Shown: positions 1-9,678, counted from the first letter of the stretch. The stretch is 64,000 bases of DNA from Neisseria sp. oral taxon 014 str. F0314 (GCF_005886145.1 NZ_CP040504.1:372001-436000); one strand, 5' to 3'. Made by a program: numbers and translations. Notes: generated by a model from the letters alone, not told the origin.

Positions 1-493
1 ACGCCGCGCTATAACGGTTTTCATACGGCACATCGAATAAAATCCCTTCATCGGCAGGCACGGTAAGCCATACATTATCTGCCAATTCCTGCTCCAACTG
101 GCCTTTTCCCCAGCTCGAATAACCAATGCTGACCAGCGCCTTGGCAACCTTTTTCGGGTCGGCGAGATTTTCGATAATATCGCGCGAAGACGTCAATGCG
201 ACATCTTCCGTAACCGCCATACTGCTTTGCCAGTTGCCGATCGGCGTATGCACCACATAACCGCGATCGACATGTACCGGCCCGCCCATCATCACGCTTT
301 CGTCTTGAAAACGCAGCGGAATATTGCGATCGCTGGCTGCAAAAATCAAATCCATCGTAACCGGCGAAGGCTTGTTGATAATCAGCCCCAAAGCGCCGTC
401 TTCATTATGTTCGCAGATATAGACCACGCTACCGTCGAAAAACGGGTCGTCCATATCCGGCATCGCAACTAAAAAATGATTGGCTAAATTCAT
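1..493 (-). CDS. yqgE: YqgE/AlgH family protein (UPF0301), C-terminus cut by window edge
   Basis: The first 164 codons of a YqgE/AlgH protein run off the left edge; the family is usually about 180-190 residues, so only the tail is missing. The N-terminus [19 protein letters not shown] and the segment [11 protein letters not shown] are typical of the family. Its biochemical role is not established, although it often neighbours ruvX/yqgF. The ATG at 493 lies 9 bases after the creA stop, so the two genes are probably co-transcribed, creA first. Confidence 0.93.
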   Translation of the reverse strand, partial: MNLANHFLVAMPDMDDPFFDGSVVYICEHNEDGALGLIINKPSPVTMDLIFAASDRNIPLRFQDESVMMGGPVHVDRGYVVHTPIGNWQSSMAVTEDVALTSSRDIIENLADPKKVAKALVSIGYSSWGKGQLEQELADNVWLTVPADEGILFDVPYENRYSAA

Positions 494-502
494 GTCGTTT
501 CT

Positions 503-1057
503 TTACCGTTTGGCAGCCGCAGCCACGTCAACAACGCACGAACCGAAAATCTGCCGGTTCGGCACCCCCGCAATCTCCCGCTCGTCCGCCTTTTGGCCGT
601 TGTAGCAGGACACCGCGCTCAACGAATTTTTCGGCGAACCTTGGATAATCTTGTCGCTATACACCAAATAAGCAAAAGCCTTACGCTTCCCATCGTAATA
701 GCGGATAATCTGCTGGCTCTTAAAAGCCACGCTGGCACTGCGTTTGAACACTTCCTTAGGCTTGATGACTGCCTCTTCACGATAACGGATAATGTCCGCC
801 GTCTGCACGCACGACACCGAAGCATCGCTGGCATCTTCTTCTAGGTTGACCGTTTCCTTCAAACCGCCCTTTTTCGCGTAAGAAATATAACAGGCCACTC
901 CCTTAACATCGGGGTCGTCAAAACCTTCCACTTCGATACGGTCGTTTTTACCCAGCATATTGAATACCGTACTGGCCCTGCCGATTTTATCTGCATCGCT
1001 GCCGCCGCAGGCCGCCAATATCAGGGCGGCAACCGCTATAAATAATTGATGTCTCAT
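503..1057 (-). CDS. creA: CreA family lipoprotein
   Basis: This 184-residue protein begins with a lipoprotein signal peptide and lipobox LAAC (Cys17), followed by GGSDAD. The rest matches CreA: STVFNMLGKNDRIEVEGFDDP, then CYISYAKKGG, and YSDKIIQGSPKNSLSAV. CreA is a conserved cell-envelope protein of unknown function. E. coli CreA has a plain signal peptide; here a lipid anchor is predicted. Three further Cys residues (CYIS, VSCV, VSCYN) and a fourth near the end (GSCVVD) could form disulfides in the periplasm. It sits directly upstream of yqgE. Confidence 0.9.
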   Translation of the reverse strand: MRHQLFIAVAALILAACGGSDADKIGRASTVFNMLGKNDRIEVEGFDDPDVKGVACYISYAKKGGLKETVNLEEDASDASVSCVQTADIIRYREEAVIKPKEVFKRSASVAFKSQQIIRYYDGKRKAFAYLVYSDKIIQGSPKNSLSAVSCYNGQKADEREIAGVPNRQIFGSCVVDVAAAAKR

Positions 1058-1265
1058 TCTGATGGATTAAGATTGTTGGTTTGACACGGATACTATATGA
1101 GGCTCCCCGCAGATATTGCAAGCCGACCAGGCAAGGTTTCAGACGGCCTAACAGCCTACGTTCATACCAGCCGCAGCCTTTCGAACAAATTGCCACCCGC
1201 CCGCTGCAAACAGTATAATTCCGCATTGCCCTCCATCTTTTCATTCATTATTTTCACAAAACATC

Positions 1266-3035
1266 ATGATGCGTTACAAACCCCTCTTACTCGCCCTGTT
1301 AATCTCGTTTTCCGCTCCGGCATTTGCTGCCCACAACGCCGCTAAAAGCAAGGAAAACAAAGCCCAATCCGTCAAAGAACAAAATATAAAAAGCAAAAAA
1401 GACACCGCCAAAGCAAGCGGAAACAAAACTTCGAAACAAACAGTCGGAAAAACCTCTGGCAAAAAAACGGATGCAGACGAGCCGGCAGGCAAACAATCAC
1501 GCAAAGGAAAGGCGGACAATAAGAAAAACGACACACGGCAGGACAAAGAAGACAGTAAAACCACCAAACGGGACAAATCCGAAAAACAAGAAAACCCGAA
1601 AAGCCGCAAAGGAAAGGAAACACTGAAAGGAAAAGAGAAAACCGACGAAGACAAACCGTCGGCCAACGTCAAAAAAGAAACGGCCAAAGCAGACCGGAAA
1701 CACAAACAAGACGCCGACCAAGATGAAGGCGGCAGAGGCAGAAAAGCCGCAAAGAAATCAGACAAGCAGGCCGAACGGCAGGAAAATAACGAGCAACAAC
1801 CCGATGCCATTATCGGCAAAAACGGCACACCTCAGATGCGCGCCGCCGTTACTGCGGCAGCCAATGATTTGGAAAGCAAAAAAGCATTGCACAACCGCGC
1901 CGACGCATTGCTGGTTCACGTTGCAGCCACATTGCGCCAAACGCGTAACGACCTTGCGGGCATCAACCGGCAGCAGCGGGACGCCTGGGACAAATTCCAA
2001 AAGCTGAATGCCGATTTAGGCCGTCTGAAAACCGAAGTTTCCAGTATGCGCGCGCAGATTTCCCGTTTTGTATCGGGGAACTATAAAAACAGCCAGCCCA
2101 ATGCGGTTGCCCTGTTCCTGAAAAAAGCCGAACCCGGCCAGAAAACCCGTTTCCTGCGCTATACCCGCTACATCAATACCGCCAACGAACAGGTCATACG
2201 CGATTTGTCGAAACAGCAGCAGGAATTGGCCGCACAGGAAAATAAAATCAATGCCGAACTTACGCGCCTGAAGCGTCTTCAGGCCGGCGTCCAGTCCGCA
2301 TTGCGCAAGCAAGGCGTGCACAACACCGCCGAGCAAAACGAAAGCCGCCGCCAGAATGCACAAATGGCAAAGGACGCACGAAAACTGCTCAACCGAAAAG
2401 ACAGCGAGCAGCGGCTGAACACCTTATTGGACAACCTCAACAAACGCAAAGCGGAACAACACAGAAAAGAGGCCGAGGCGCGCAAAAAAGCCGCCGAAGC
2501 GCGCTTGGCTGCCGCAGATAAAGCGCGCAAAGCCAAGGCGGCCGAGCAAAAATCGACGGACGGCCAGTCTGCCACGTCCGGTCTGACCGCCGAAGACATG
2601 AACCTGCGCGCCCCCGTTACCGCGGGCCATTACATTTCCACCAACCCCAACAGCTTCAGCCGTATGCAAGGCCGTCTGAAAAAGCCGGTTCAAGGCACAT
2701 TGGCAGGACTGTTCGGACATGACCGCGGCGACGGCGAAGTATGGAAAGGCGTGTTCTACCAAGCCGTTCCTTCGACCGTCAGCAGCATTGCGGCCGGTAC
2801 GGTCGTTTATGCCTCCGAACTGGAAGGCTACGGCAAAGTCGTGGTTGTCGACCACGGCGAAGGTTACGTCAGCATCTATTCGGGGCTGGGCAGTATTTCC
2901 GTTGCCGACGGCAGCCGGATTGACGCCGGTGCGCCCCTAGGCATCAGCGGCGTACTGCCGGGCGGCGAAGAAGGCCTGTATTTGGAAATCCGCTACAACG
3001 GTCAGAATATGAACCCGCTCTCCTGGATAAACTGA
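1266..3035 (+). CDS. envC: EnvC-like murein hydrolase activator with lysine-rich extension
   Basis: The 589-residue protein has a signal peptide (residues 1-21, cut after AFA) and a very polar Lys/Glu/Asp/Ser stretch to about residue 175. A coiled coil follows (about 180-440), then a C-terminal LytM/M23 domain (about 460-589). The LytM domain looks catalytically dead: the usual HxH near the end is replaced by GLYLEIR, as in EnvC, which activates amidases rather than cutting peptidoglycan itself. The segment VVVVDHGEGYVSIYSGL is EnvC-like. A role in daughter-cell separation through an AmiC-type amidase is inferred from the family. The long low-complexity Lys-rich region is not part of E. coli EnvC. 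ATG codons at 1266 and 1269 are equally possible starts. ctpA follows in the same direction. Confidence 0.9.
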   Translation: MMRYKPLLLALLISFSAPAFAAHNAAKSKENKAQSVKEQNIKSKKDTAKASGNKTSKQTVGKTSGKKTDADEPAGKQSRKGKADNKKNDTRQDKEDSKTTKRDKSEKQENPKSRKGKETLKGKEKTDEDKPSANVKKETAKADRKHKQDADQDEGGRGRKAAKKSDKQAERQENNEQQPDAIIGKNGTPQMRAAVTAAANDLESKKALHNRADALLVHVAATLRQTRNDLAGINRQQRDAWDKFQKLNADLGRLKTEVSSMRAQISRFVSGNYKNSQPNAVALFLKKAEPGQKTRFLRYTRYINTANEQVIRDLSKQQQELAAQENKINAELTRLKRLQAGVQSALRKQGVHNTAEQNESRRQNAQMAKDARKLLNRKDSEQRLNTLLDNLNKRKAEQHRKEAEARKKAAEARLAAADKARKAKAAEQKSTDGQSATSGLTAEDMNLRAPVTAGHYISTNPNSFSRMQGRLKKPVQGTLAGLFGHDRGDGEVWKGVFYQAVPSTVSSIAAGTVVYASELEGYGKVVVVDHGEGYVSIYSGLGSISVADGSRIDAGAPLGISGVLPGGEEGLYLEIRYNGQNMNPLSWIN

Positions 3036-3036
3036 T

Positions 3037-3061
3037 TTCAGACGGCCCGATGCCGTCTGAA
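3037..3061. terminator. Inverted DUS pair after envC
   Basis: TTCAGACGGC and GCCGTCTGAA flank a 5-base loop and can form a 10-bp hairpin just after the envC stop. There is no following T run, so termination is uncertain. Confidence 0.4.
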
Positions 3062-3232
3062 AACCCGCCGGACACACGGCCAGCCACACCTATCGGATGG
3101 CATAACGTTATACTTTGATTAGCATTTTTTTACCCGAAAGCAGTTGTTTCACGCGCCATAATCGCATAAAGTACAAAACTTACGTTTTCAGGCCGTCTGA
3201 AAACTCAGATAAGAAAGAGAAAGTAAAAAATA

Positions 3233-4711
3233 ATGTCGAATTCCACTTTGAAAAAAGTCGCACTTTACACTCTGGGCGCATTCAGCGGCGTCGCACTCAG
3301 CCTCAGCCTACAAAGCTTTGCAGCCGAGAAGGCAAAAAAAGAAGAATCCCTGCCGGTACAGTCCATCCGCACGATGGCGGAGGTATACGGCCAAATCAAA
3401 GCCAACTATTATCAGGACAAACCCGATTCCGAGCTGTTCGAAGGCGCCATGAAAGGTATGGTCGCAGGCCTTGACCCACATTCGGAATATATGGACAAAA
3501 AAGACTACGCCGACCTAAAAGAATCCACCAGCGGCGAATTCGGCGGTTTGGGTATGGAAATCGGACAGGAAGACGGTTTCGTCAAAGTTATCGCCCCGAT
3601 TGAAGATACGCCCGCCGAGCGAGCCGGCGTAAAAAGCGGCGACTTCATCGTCAAAATCGACGACGTATCCACCCGCGGCATGACCGTCAGCGAAGCGGTT
3701 AAAAAAATGCGCGGCAAACCGGGTACCAAAATCACCCTGACCCTGTCGCGCAAGAATGCCGACAAGCCCATCGTCGTCAACCTGACCCGCGCCATCATCA
3801 AAGTCAAAAGCGTGCGCCACCACTTGCTCGAATCCGGCTACGGCTACATCCGCGTTTCCCAGTTCCAAGAACGCACGGTTCCGGGCATTACCGAAGCGGC
3901 CAAGGATTTGACCAAGCTCAACAAAGGCCCGCTGAAAGGCCTGATTCTTGACTTGCGCGACGATCCGGGCGGCCTGCTCAACGGCGCGGTCGGCGTGTCC
4001 GCAGCCTTTTTGAAACCCGATGTCAACGTCGTCAGCACCAAAGGACGCGACGGCAAAGCAGGCATGGTGCTTAAAGCCACGCCCGAAGATTATCTGCTGT
4101 CCGCCGGCAAAGACCCGCTCTCAGGACTGCCGGCCGAGTTGAAAACCATCCCGCTGACCGTGTTGATCAACTCAGGTTCGGCTTCCGCTTCCGAAATCGT
4201 GGCCGGCGCGTTGCAAGACCACAAACGCGCCGTCGTAGTCGGTACGCAGAGTTTCGGCAAAGGTTCGGTGCAAACCGTTATCCCGTTGTCCAACGGCAGC
4301 GCGGTCAAACTGACCACCGCCCTGTACTACACGCCGAACGACCGTTCCATCCAAGCGCAGGGTATCGTGCCCGACATAGAAGTCAAAGACAAAGACCGTG
4401 CCTTTGAAAGCCGCGAAGCCGACTTAATCGGCCACATCGGCAACCCGAACGGCGGCGAGGATGTGAAAAGCCGCAGCGATTATCAGGAAATCGATAAGTC
4501 CGAAGCAGGCAAAACCGACGGCAAGGGCAAACAGGACAAGAAAAAAGACGAAGCCGACCTATCGTCGCGCCGCATCCCGAATCCGGCCAAAGACGACCAG
4601 CTCCGCAAAGCGCTTGAATTGGTCAAAAATCCGGCGGAATGGCAAAAATCCTTAGGCTTGGCGGCGAAAAAACCCGTTCAGAAAAAAACGAAAAAAGACG
4701 AGGATAAATAA
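3233..4711 (+). CDS. ctpA: Carboxyl-terminal processing protease, S41 family
   Basis: This 492-residue S41A peptidase has an N-terminal signal or anchor (about residues 9-30). A PDZ domain follows (about 95-170, starting at GLGMEIGQEDGFVKV), then the tail-protease core. NSGSASASE holds the predicted nucleophile Ser318, and FGKGSVQT holds the general base Lys343, 25 residues later as usual in the family. The C-terminus is Lys-rich. It degrades or trims periplasmic proteins from their C-termini. In other proteobacteria CtpA turns over peptidoglycan-hydrolase systems, so its place next to envC is suggestive. A DUS lies in the leader at 3191-3200. Confidence 0.96.
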   Translation: MSNSTLKKVALYTLGAFSGVALSLSLQSFAAEKAKKEESLPVQSIRTMAEVYGQIKANYYQDKPDSELFEGAMKGMVAGLDPHSEYMDKKDYADLKESTSGEFGGLGMEIGQEDGFVKVIAPIEDTPAERAGVKSGDFIVKIDDVSTRGMTVSEAVKKMRGKPGTKITLTLSRKNADKPIVVNLTRAIIKVKSVRHHLLESGYGYIRVSQFQERTVPGITEAAKDLTKLNKGPLKGLILDLRDDPGGLLNGAVGVSAAFLKPDVNVVSTKGRDGKAGMVLKATPEDYLLSAGKDPLSGLPAELKTIPLTVLINSGSASASEIVAGALQDHKRAVVVGTQSFGKGSVQTVIPLSNGSAVKLTTALYYTPNDRSIQAQGIVPDIEVKDKDRAFESREADLIGHIGNPNGGEDVKSRSDYQEIDKSEAGKTDGKGKQDKKKDEADLSSRRIPNPAKDDQLRKALELVKNPAEWQKSLGLAAKKPVQKKTKKDEDK

Positions 4712-4757
4712 CGGCGGCCGCACAGGCCTACCCGTTCTCGTCCCCACCAAATAGGCA

Positions 4758-4792
4758 AAGGCCGTCTGAAAATTACTTTTTCAGACGGCCTT
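4758..4792 (+). terminator. DUS hairpin terminator after ctpA
   Basis: AAGGCCGTCTGAAAA pairs with TTTTCAGACGGCCTT around a short loop, forming the usual Neisseria inverted-DUS terminator. Confidence 0.7.
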
Positions 4793-4839
4793 GGGATTTG
4801 TCGGCATACCGGCCGGCTCCAATTATCAGGGAAAACATC

Positions 4840-6219
4840 ATGGCAAAAGCCCCCAAAACCATCTACCAATGCACCGAATGCGGCGGCACTTCTCCGAAAT
4901 GGCAGGGCAAATGCCCGCATTGCGGCGAGTGGAACACGCTTCAGGAAAGCCTAGCCGCGCCCGAACCGAAAAACGCCCGCTTCCAATCTTGGGCGGCGGA
5001 CACCTCGACCGTCCAATCCCTCTCCGCCGTGACCGCTACCGAAGTGCCGCGCAATCCGACCGGCATGGGCGAACTCGACCGCGTATTGGGCGACGGCTTG
5101 GTCGATGGCGCGGTTATCCTGCTCGGCGGCGACCCCGGCATCGGCAAATCCACGCTGCTGTTGCAAACCATCGCCAAAATGGCGCAAAGCCGTAAAGTGC
5201 TGTATGTTTCCGGCGAAGAATCCGCCCAACAGGTCGCCCTGCGCGCGCAACGTTTGGAACTGCCCACCGAAGGCGTAAACCTGCTTGCCGAAATCCGCAT
5301 GGAAGCGATTCAAGCGGCCTTGAAACAGCACCAGCCCGAAGTCGTCGTTATCGACTCCATCCAAACCATGTATTCCGACCAAATCACTTCCGCCCCCGGC
5401 TCCGTGTCGCAGGTGCGCGAATGTGCTGCCCAACTGACGCGCATGGCAAAACAAATGGGCATCGCCATGATACTGGTCGGACACGTTACCAAAGACGGCG
5501 CGATTGCCGGCCCGCGCGTGCTGGAACACATGGTCGATACCGTGCTGTATTTCGAGGGCGACCAACATTCCAACTACCGCATGATACGCGCCATCAAAAA
5601 CCGCTTCGGCGCAGCAAACGAACTGGGCGTATTCGCCATGACCGAAAACGGTTTGAAAGGCGTGTCCAACCCGTCCGCCATCTTCCTTGCCAGCTACCGC
5701 GACGACACGCCCGGCTCGTGCGTTTTGGTCACGCAGGAAGGCAGCCGCCCGCTTCTGGTCGAAATTCAGGCATTGGTCGATGACGCGCACGGTTTCACCC
5801 CCAAACGCCTCACTGTCGGCCTCGAACAAAACCGCCTCGCCATGCTGCTCGCCGTCCTCAACCGCCACGGCGGCATCGCCTGCTTCGACCAAGACGTGTT
5901 CCTCAACGCCGTCGGCGGCGTCAAAATCGGTGAACCCGCCGCCGACCTCGCCGTCATCCTCGCCATGCTCTCCAGCTTCCGCAACCGCCCGCTGCCCGAA
6001 AAAATGGTCGCCTTCGGCGAAATCGGTTTAAGCGGCGAAGTCCGCCCCGTCGCACGCGGACAAGAGCGGCTCAAAGAAGCGGAAAAGCTCGGCTTCAAAC
6101 GTGCCATCGTCCCCAAAGCCAATATGCCGCGCAATCCGAAAGAATTTCCTAATCTGGAAATCTTCGGCATCGGCAGCTTGCAGGAAGCGGTGGATATTTG
6201 CCGGAACGCAGCCGAATAA
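4840..6219 (+). CDS. radA: DNA repair protein RadA
   Basis: At 459 residues this matches RadA length. It has an N-terminal C4 zinc finger (CTECGG...CPHCGEW), the RecA-like ATPase with Walker A GGDPGIGKST, the RadA-specific KNRFG motif (AIKNRFGAANE), and a C-terminal Lon-like domain. RadA is a DnaB-type helicase that drives branch migration during recombination, which also matters for natural transformation. The frame is open from 4798, but the ATG at 4840 gives the conserved start MAKAPKTIYQC and is preceded by AGGGAAAAC. Confidence 0.97.
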   Translation: MAKAPKTIYQCTECGGTSPKWQGKCPHCGEWNTLQESLAAPEPKNARFQSWAADTSTVQSLSAVTATEVPRNPTGMGELDRVLGDGLVDGAVILLGGDPGIGKSTLLLQTIAKMAQSRKVLYVSGEESAQQVALRAQRLELPTEGVNLLAEIRMEAIQAALKQHQPEVVVIDSIQTMYSDQITSAPGSVSQVRECAAQLTRMAKQMGIAMILVGHVTKDGAIAGPRVLEHMVDTVLYFEGDQHSNYRMIRAIKNRFGAANELGVFAMTENGLKGVSNPSAIFLASYRDDTPGSCVLVTQEGSRPLLVEIQALVDDAHGFTPKRLTVGLEQNRLAMLLAVLNRHGGIACFDQDVFLNAVGGVKIGEPAADLAVILAMLSSFRNRPLPEKMVAFGEIGLSGEVRPVARGQERLKEAEKLGFKRAIVPKANMPRNPKEFPNLEIFGIGSLQEAVDICRNAAE

Positions 6220-6243
6220 AGGATTAAAAACAAGCGAAAGGCC

Positions 6244-6275
6244 GGCCGTCTGAAACAATTTTCAGACGGCCTTTT
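6244..6275. terminator. DUS hairpin between convergent radA and fpr
   Basis: GGCCGTCTGAAA and TTTCAGACGGCC form a hairpin followed by TTTT on the plus strand, placed between the radA and fpr stops. Confidence 0.7.
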
Positions 6276-6299
6276 ATACCGGTTCCAAGCGATTAAGCC

Positions 6300-7079
6300 T
6301 CAGAAACCGTTTTCCATCATAATCTGCCCGGGCAGGCGGTTGCGGTGCATGGCAAAACCCATGTCGAGCAGCGTTTGGAAGGTGTCCTTCACCATCGCCG
6401 GATTGCCGCAGACCATAAACCGCGTGGCGGCGGTATTAAATTCCATACCCAGTTTCGCGGCCAGTTCGCCGCTTTCCAGTAATGCGGGAATGCGTTTGCC
6501 ACTTAATGCGCCTTCGGTCTGCTCGCGGGTGGTAACCGGCGCGAACCGGAATTTGCAGTAGTGTTCTTCAATCAGAGGATGTTCCGCCAACGCGGCCAGA
6601 CGGTCGTTGAAAATCAGCTCGTCGGCATAAGACACGGAATGCACCAGCGAAATGCTGTCGAAGCGCCGCCAGACTTCGGGCTGCTCCAAAATGGACAGAA
6701 ACGGGGCGATGCCGGAACCGGTGCACAACAACACCAAATCTTTGCCGTCGGGGAAACGTTCGGGCAGCAAAAAGCCGGTGGCGGTTTTGTCGAGCAGGAT
6801 GGCGTCGCCCTCTTTCATAACCGCAAAACGGGCGGACATCGGCCCGCCTTCAATTAATACGGCGAAATATTCGAGCGTGTCGGCGTATTCGGCGGACACG
6901 ACGGAATAAGCACGCCAAATGAAGCCTTCGCCGTCGCGGAAGCCGAGACGGGAAAATTGTCCGGCGGAAAAACGGTAAGATTCCGGACGGCTGATGGCAA
7001 AAGTCATCAGTTTGGGCGTATGGTGTTTGACCCACAACACGGTTTCTTCGGTGAATTTGGCTTCTGGTGAGGCTGCCAT
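6300..7079 (-). CDS. fpr: Ferredoxin--NADP+ reductase
   Basis: This 259-residue FAD protein matches bacterial Fpr: FAD-binding RPESYRFSAGQFSRLGF and RAYSVVSAEY, then the NADP domain with LLCTGSGIAPFLSIL and a C-terminal VCGNPAMV. It ends in EENGF-type sequence (MMENGF), near the short C-terminus typical of bacterial enzymes. It moves electrons between NADPH and ferredoxin or flavodoxin in the cytosol, supporting Fe-S, haem and oxidative-stress pathways. It lies downstream of metB but a DUS hairpin separates them. Confidence 0.95.
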   Translation of the reverse strand: MAASPEAKFTEETVLWVKHHTPKLMTFAISRPESYRFSAGQFSRLGFRDGEGFIWRAYSVVSAEYADTLEYFAVLIEGGPMSARFAVMKEGDAILLDKTATGFLLPERFPDGKDLVLLCTGSGIAPFLSILEQPEVWRRFDSISLVHSVSYADELIFNDRLAALAEHPLIEEHYCKFRFAPVTTREQTEGALSGKRIPALLESGELAAKLGMEFNTAATRFMVCGNPAMVKDTFQTLLDMGFAMHRNRLPGQIMMENGF

Positions 7080-7125
7080 GCTTGTTGTTCCTGAGATAGG
7101 GGGTTTCAGACGACCTTTATTATAG

Positions 7126-7160
7126 CAGAGGCCGTCTGAAAATCTTTCAGACGGCCTCTG
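7126..7160 (-). terminator. DUS hairpin after metB
   Basis: CAGAGGCCGTCTGAAA and TTTCAGACGGCCTCTG form a stem of about 16 bp between metB and fpr. A variant DUS (AGGTCGTCTGAA on the minus strand) lies beside it at 7105-7116. Confidence 0.65.
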
Positions 7161-7170
7161 GGATTAGCGG

Positions 7171-8328
7171 TTACAACGTCGAATCCAAAGCCTTGGAAAT
7201 ATCGTTCCAAATATCGTCCGCCTCTTCGATGCCGATGGAGAAGCGCAGCAAGCCGACTTTGATGCCCATTTCCATTTTCACATCATGCGGCACGCCACTG
7301 TGTGACTGGGAATAGCAATGGTTGACCAGACTTTCGACACCGCCGAGGCTGGACGCCATTTTGACCAGTTTCATGTTTTTAATCACGCTGTTTGCCGCTT
7401 CGCGCGTGTCGTTTTTGAGGTAAACCGTTACCACACCGCCTATGCCTTTGGGCATTTGGGTTTTCGCCAGTTCGTAATGTTCGTGCGACGGCAGGCCGGG
7501 ATAGAACACTTTTTCTACGGCGGGATGGGCTTCGAGGCGGCGGGCGATGTCGAGCGCGTTTTTGCAGTGCGCTTCCATGCGTAAGGCGAGCGTTTTGATG
7601 CCGCGCAACACCAGCCAGCAGTCCATCGGGCCGGCAATCGCACCGGTATGCACCATCATGTCGTGCAGCGGTTTCGCCAGTTCTTTGGTTTTGACGGCGA
7701 CGATGCCCATCAATACGTCGGAGTGGCCGCAAAGGTATTTGGTGGCGGAGTGGAACACGATGTCGCAGCCCATCTCCAGCGGTTGTTGCAGATACGGCGT
7801 GGCGAAGGTGTTGTCGATGCCGACTAATGCGCCGGCGGCGTGGGCTTTGGCGGCAAGCGCTTTGATGTCCACCAGTCGTAAAAGCGGGTTGGACGGGGTT
7901 TCCAGCCAAACCAGTTTCACATTGTGCGCGGCAAGCAGTTCGTCCAAGCGGTCGGGGTTGCCCAAATCGGCAAAGACGACGTTTACGCCCCACTCTTTAT
8001 ATACGTCAACCAACAAGTCATACGCGCCGCCGTAAATATCGGCAACGGCGACGATGGTATCGCCCGGACGCAGGAATGTACGCCACACGGCATCAATGCC
8101 CGCCATACCGCTGGAAAAGGCAAAACCCGCTGCCCCGCGTTCCAAGTCGGCAATCGTGTCTTCCAAAACCTGACGGGTCGGATTGCTCAGGCGCGAATAG
8201 CGGTAGGGAACCTGCTCGCCGATTTCGTGCAGCGCGAACATACTGTTCTGATAAATCGGCGGCATCAGCGCGCGGTTGTGTTCGTCGCAATCGTAGCTGG
8301 AATGGATGGCTTTGGTGGCGAATTTCAT
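7171..8328 (-). CDS. metB: Cystathionine gamma-synthase (trans-sulfuration PLP enzyme)
   Basis: This 385-residue Cys/Met-metabolism PLP enzyme carries SRLSNPTRQVLE near the start. SATKYLCGHSDV contains the PLP-binding Lys, and SLGGVESLVNHCYSQSH lies near the C-terminus. The reaction would join cysteine to an activated homoserine, making cystathionine for methionine synthesis. Beta-lyase and O-acylhomoserine sulfhydrylase activities in this family cannot be separated by sequence alone. Divergent adjacency to folE2 matches my memory of the gonococcal order, in which the metB-type gene lies next to folE2. Confidence 0.88.
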   Translation of the reverse strand: MKFATKAIHSSYDCDEHNRALMPPIYQNSMFALHEIGEQVPYRYSRLSNPTRQVLEDTIADLERGAAGFAFSSGMAGIDAVWRTFLRPGDTIVAVADIYGGAYDLLVDVYKEWGVNVVFADLGNPDRLDELLAAHNVKLVWLETPSNPLLRLVDIKALAAKAHAAGALVGIDNTFATPYLQQPLEMGCDIVFHSATKYLCGHSDVLMGIVAVKTKELAKPLHDMMVHTGAIAGPMDCWLVLRGIKTLALRMEAHCKNALDIARRLEAHPAVEKVFYPGLPSHEHYELAKTQMPKGIGGVVTVYLKNDTREAANSVIKNMKLVKMASSLGGVESLVNHCYSQSHSGVPHDVKMEMGIKVGLLRFSIGIEEADDIWNDISKALDSTL

Positions 8329-8417
8329 CTCGGTTCGACCTTGTAAAGATGTGAATAATTCAGGATTCTATCACTATCCGAAAAATAGAAACAATCAATG
8401 CGGGCAAGGTTTGCAAG

Positions 8418-8426
8418 TGATATAAT
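8418..8426 (+). promoter_or_regulatory. Extended -10 promoter of folE2
   Basis: TGATATAAT is a perfect extended -10 (TGnTATAAT), 82 bases upstream of the folE2 ATG. No good -35 box is visible, as expected for this promoter class. Confidence 0.5.
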
Positions 8427-8508
8427 CTCGCATTTGCAAAACGGACGGCATGAATCCGTTTCAAACGACACACACCCCAGCAATCCGACAATTAAGGACA
8501 AACACCGC

Positions 8509-9282
8509 ATGAACGCCATTGCAGACGTGCAATCCAGCCGCGATTTACGCAATCTGCCGATTAACCAGGTCGGTATCAAAGACCTGCGCTTTCCGATTAC
8601 TTTGAATACCGCCGAAGGCAGCCAATCCACCGTCGCCCGCCTGACCATGACGGTTTTCCTGCCCGCCGACCAAAAAGGCACGCATATGTCGCGCTTCGTG
8701 GCGTTGATGGAACAACAAACCGAGGCTTTGGATTTCGACAGGCTGCACAAACTGACCGCCGAAATGGTCGCGCTTTTAGACTCCCATTCCGGCAAAATCA
8801 GCGTTTCCTTCCCCTTCTTCCGCAAAAAATCCGCACCTGTTTCCGGCATCCAATCCCTGCTGGACTACGACGTTACCCTGACGGGCGAAATCAAAAACGG
8901 CGCATACAGCCATAATTTGAAAGTCATGGTACCCGTGACCTCTTTGTGTCCGTGTTCCAAAGAAATTTCCCAATACGGCGCGCACAACCAACGCTCGCAC
9001 GTTACCGTCAGCCTGACTGCCAACGCCGAAGTCGGCATCGAGGAAATCATCGACTGCGTGGAAGCGCAGGCAAGCTGCCAGCTTTACGGCCTGCTCAAAC
9101 GCCCCGATGAAAAATACGTTACCGAAAAAGCCTATGAAAACCCGAAATTCGTAGAAGACATGGTGCGCGACGTAGCCACCGCGCTGATTGCCGACGGACG
9201 CATCGAAAGCTTCATCGTCGAAAGCGAAAACTTCGAGTCGATACACAACCACTCGGCTTACGCCTATATTGCTTATCCTTAA
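8509..9282 (+). CDS. folE2: GTP cyclohydrolase FolE2 (type IB)
   Basis: This is a 257-residue GCYH-IB enzyme that converts GTP to 7,8-dihydroneopterin triphosphate, the first step of folate synthesis. The motif [20 protein letters not shown] holds Cys147 and Cys149, in the conserved metal/active-site region of FolE2; Cys147 is the described metal ligand of the gonococcal enzyme. The frame is open from 8398, but the ATG at 8509 follows AAGGACAAACACCGC and gives the family-length protein. nudB at 53.4 kb encodes the next folate-pathway step. FolE2 works with several metals, unlike zinc-dependent FolE. Confidence 0.96.
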   Translation: MNAIADVQSSRDLRNLPINQVGIKDLRFPITLNTAEGSQSTVARLTMTVFLPADQKGTHMSRFVALMEQQTEALDFDRLHKLTAEMVALLDSHSGKISVSFPFFRKKSAPVSGIQSLLDYDVTLTGEIKNGAYSHNLKVMVPVTSLCPCSKEISQYGAHNQRSHVTVSLTANAEVGIEEIIDCVEAQASCQLYGLLKRPDEKYVTEKAYENPKFVEDMVRDVATALIADGRIESFIVESENFESIHNHSAYAYIAYP

Positions 9283-9546
9283 GCGGATTCTTGTTGTCGC
9301 GAAATCAAATAGCATCCAAAACAGAACCATACGAAACCGCATAGGCAAACAACCGAAACGACTCCTACAAGTCAGACTGGAAACTACACAATCAATCTGC
9401 CCTCCCTTAATTCGCTACAAAACTTCAATTCCAACGCAGATTTGTAGTTTTTCGAAATGTAACAGCCAACTGGAACTGCCCTACAAGCATTTTTACCAAA
9501 ATGAATAGTGAAAAAATACGAAACAGAAGACACAGCCGACCTCGCG
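9283..9546. other. Intergenic region after folE2 without a supported gene
   Basis: Base composition drops here (A/T-rich) and there is no DUS until 9547. The minus strand holds a short open stretch (about 45 codons, ending near 9380) without a convincing start or ribosome site. I see no recognisable element. Confidence 0.4.
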
Positions 9547-9572
9547 GCCGTCTGAAAGGTTTTTCAGACGGC
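9547..9572 (+). terminator. DUS hairpin downstream of folE2
   Basis: GCCGTCTGAAA and TTTCAGACGGC form a hairpin 265 bases after folE2 and 107 bases before the next gene. Confidence 0.55.
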
Positions 9573-9618
9573 CTGCCTATATTTTACACATCCCGTCAAA
9601 ACCTGCCGCCGCCGCAGG

Positions 9619-9627
9619 TGTTATACT
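9619..9627 (+). promoter_or_regulatory. Extended -10 promoter of the EEP hydrolase gene
   Basis: TGTTATACT has the TGn extension and a good -10 box, 52 bases before the ATG at 9679. Confidence 0.4.
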
Positions 9628-9678
9628 ATACAAATAACAACCATTAATATAAACAGACCGCACAAAACGAGGCACATT

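Noticed and set aside
4798..4839. Upstream start extending RadA by 14 residues
   Set aside because: The extension lies directly after a DUS terminator and is absent from the conserved RadA N-terminus, which begins at 4840.
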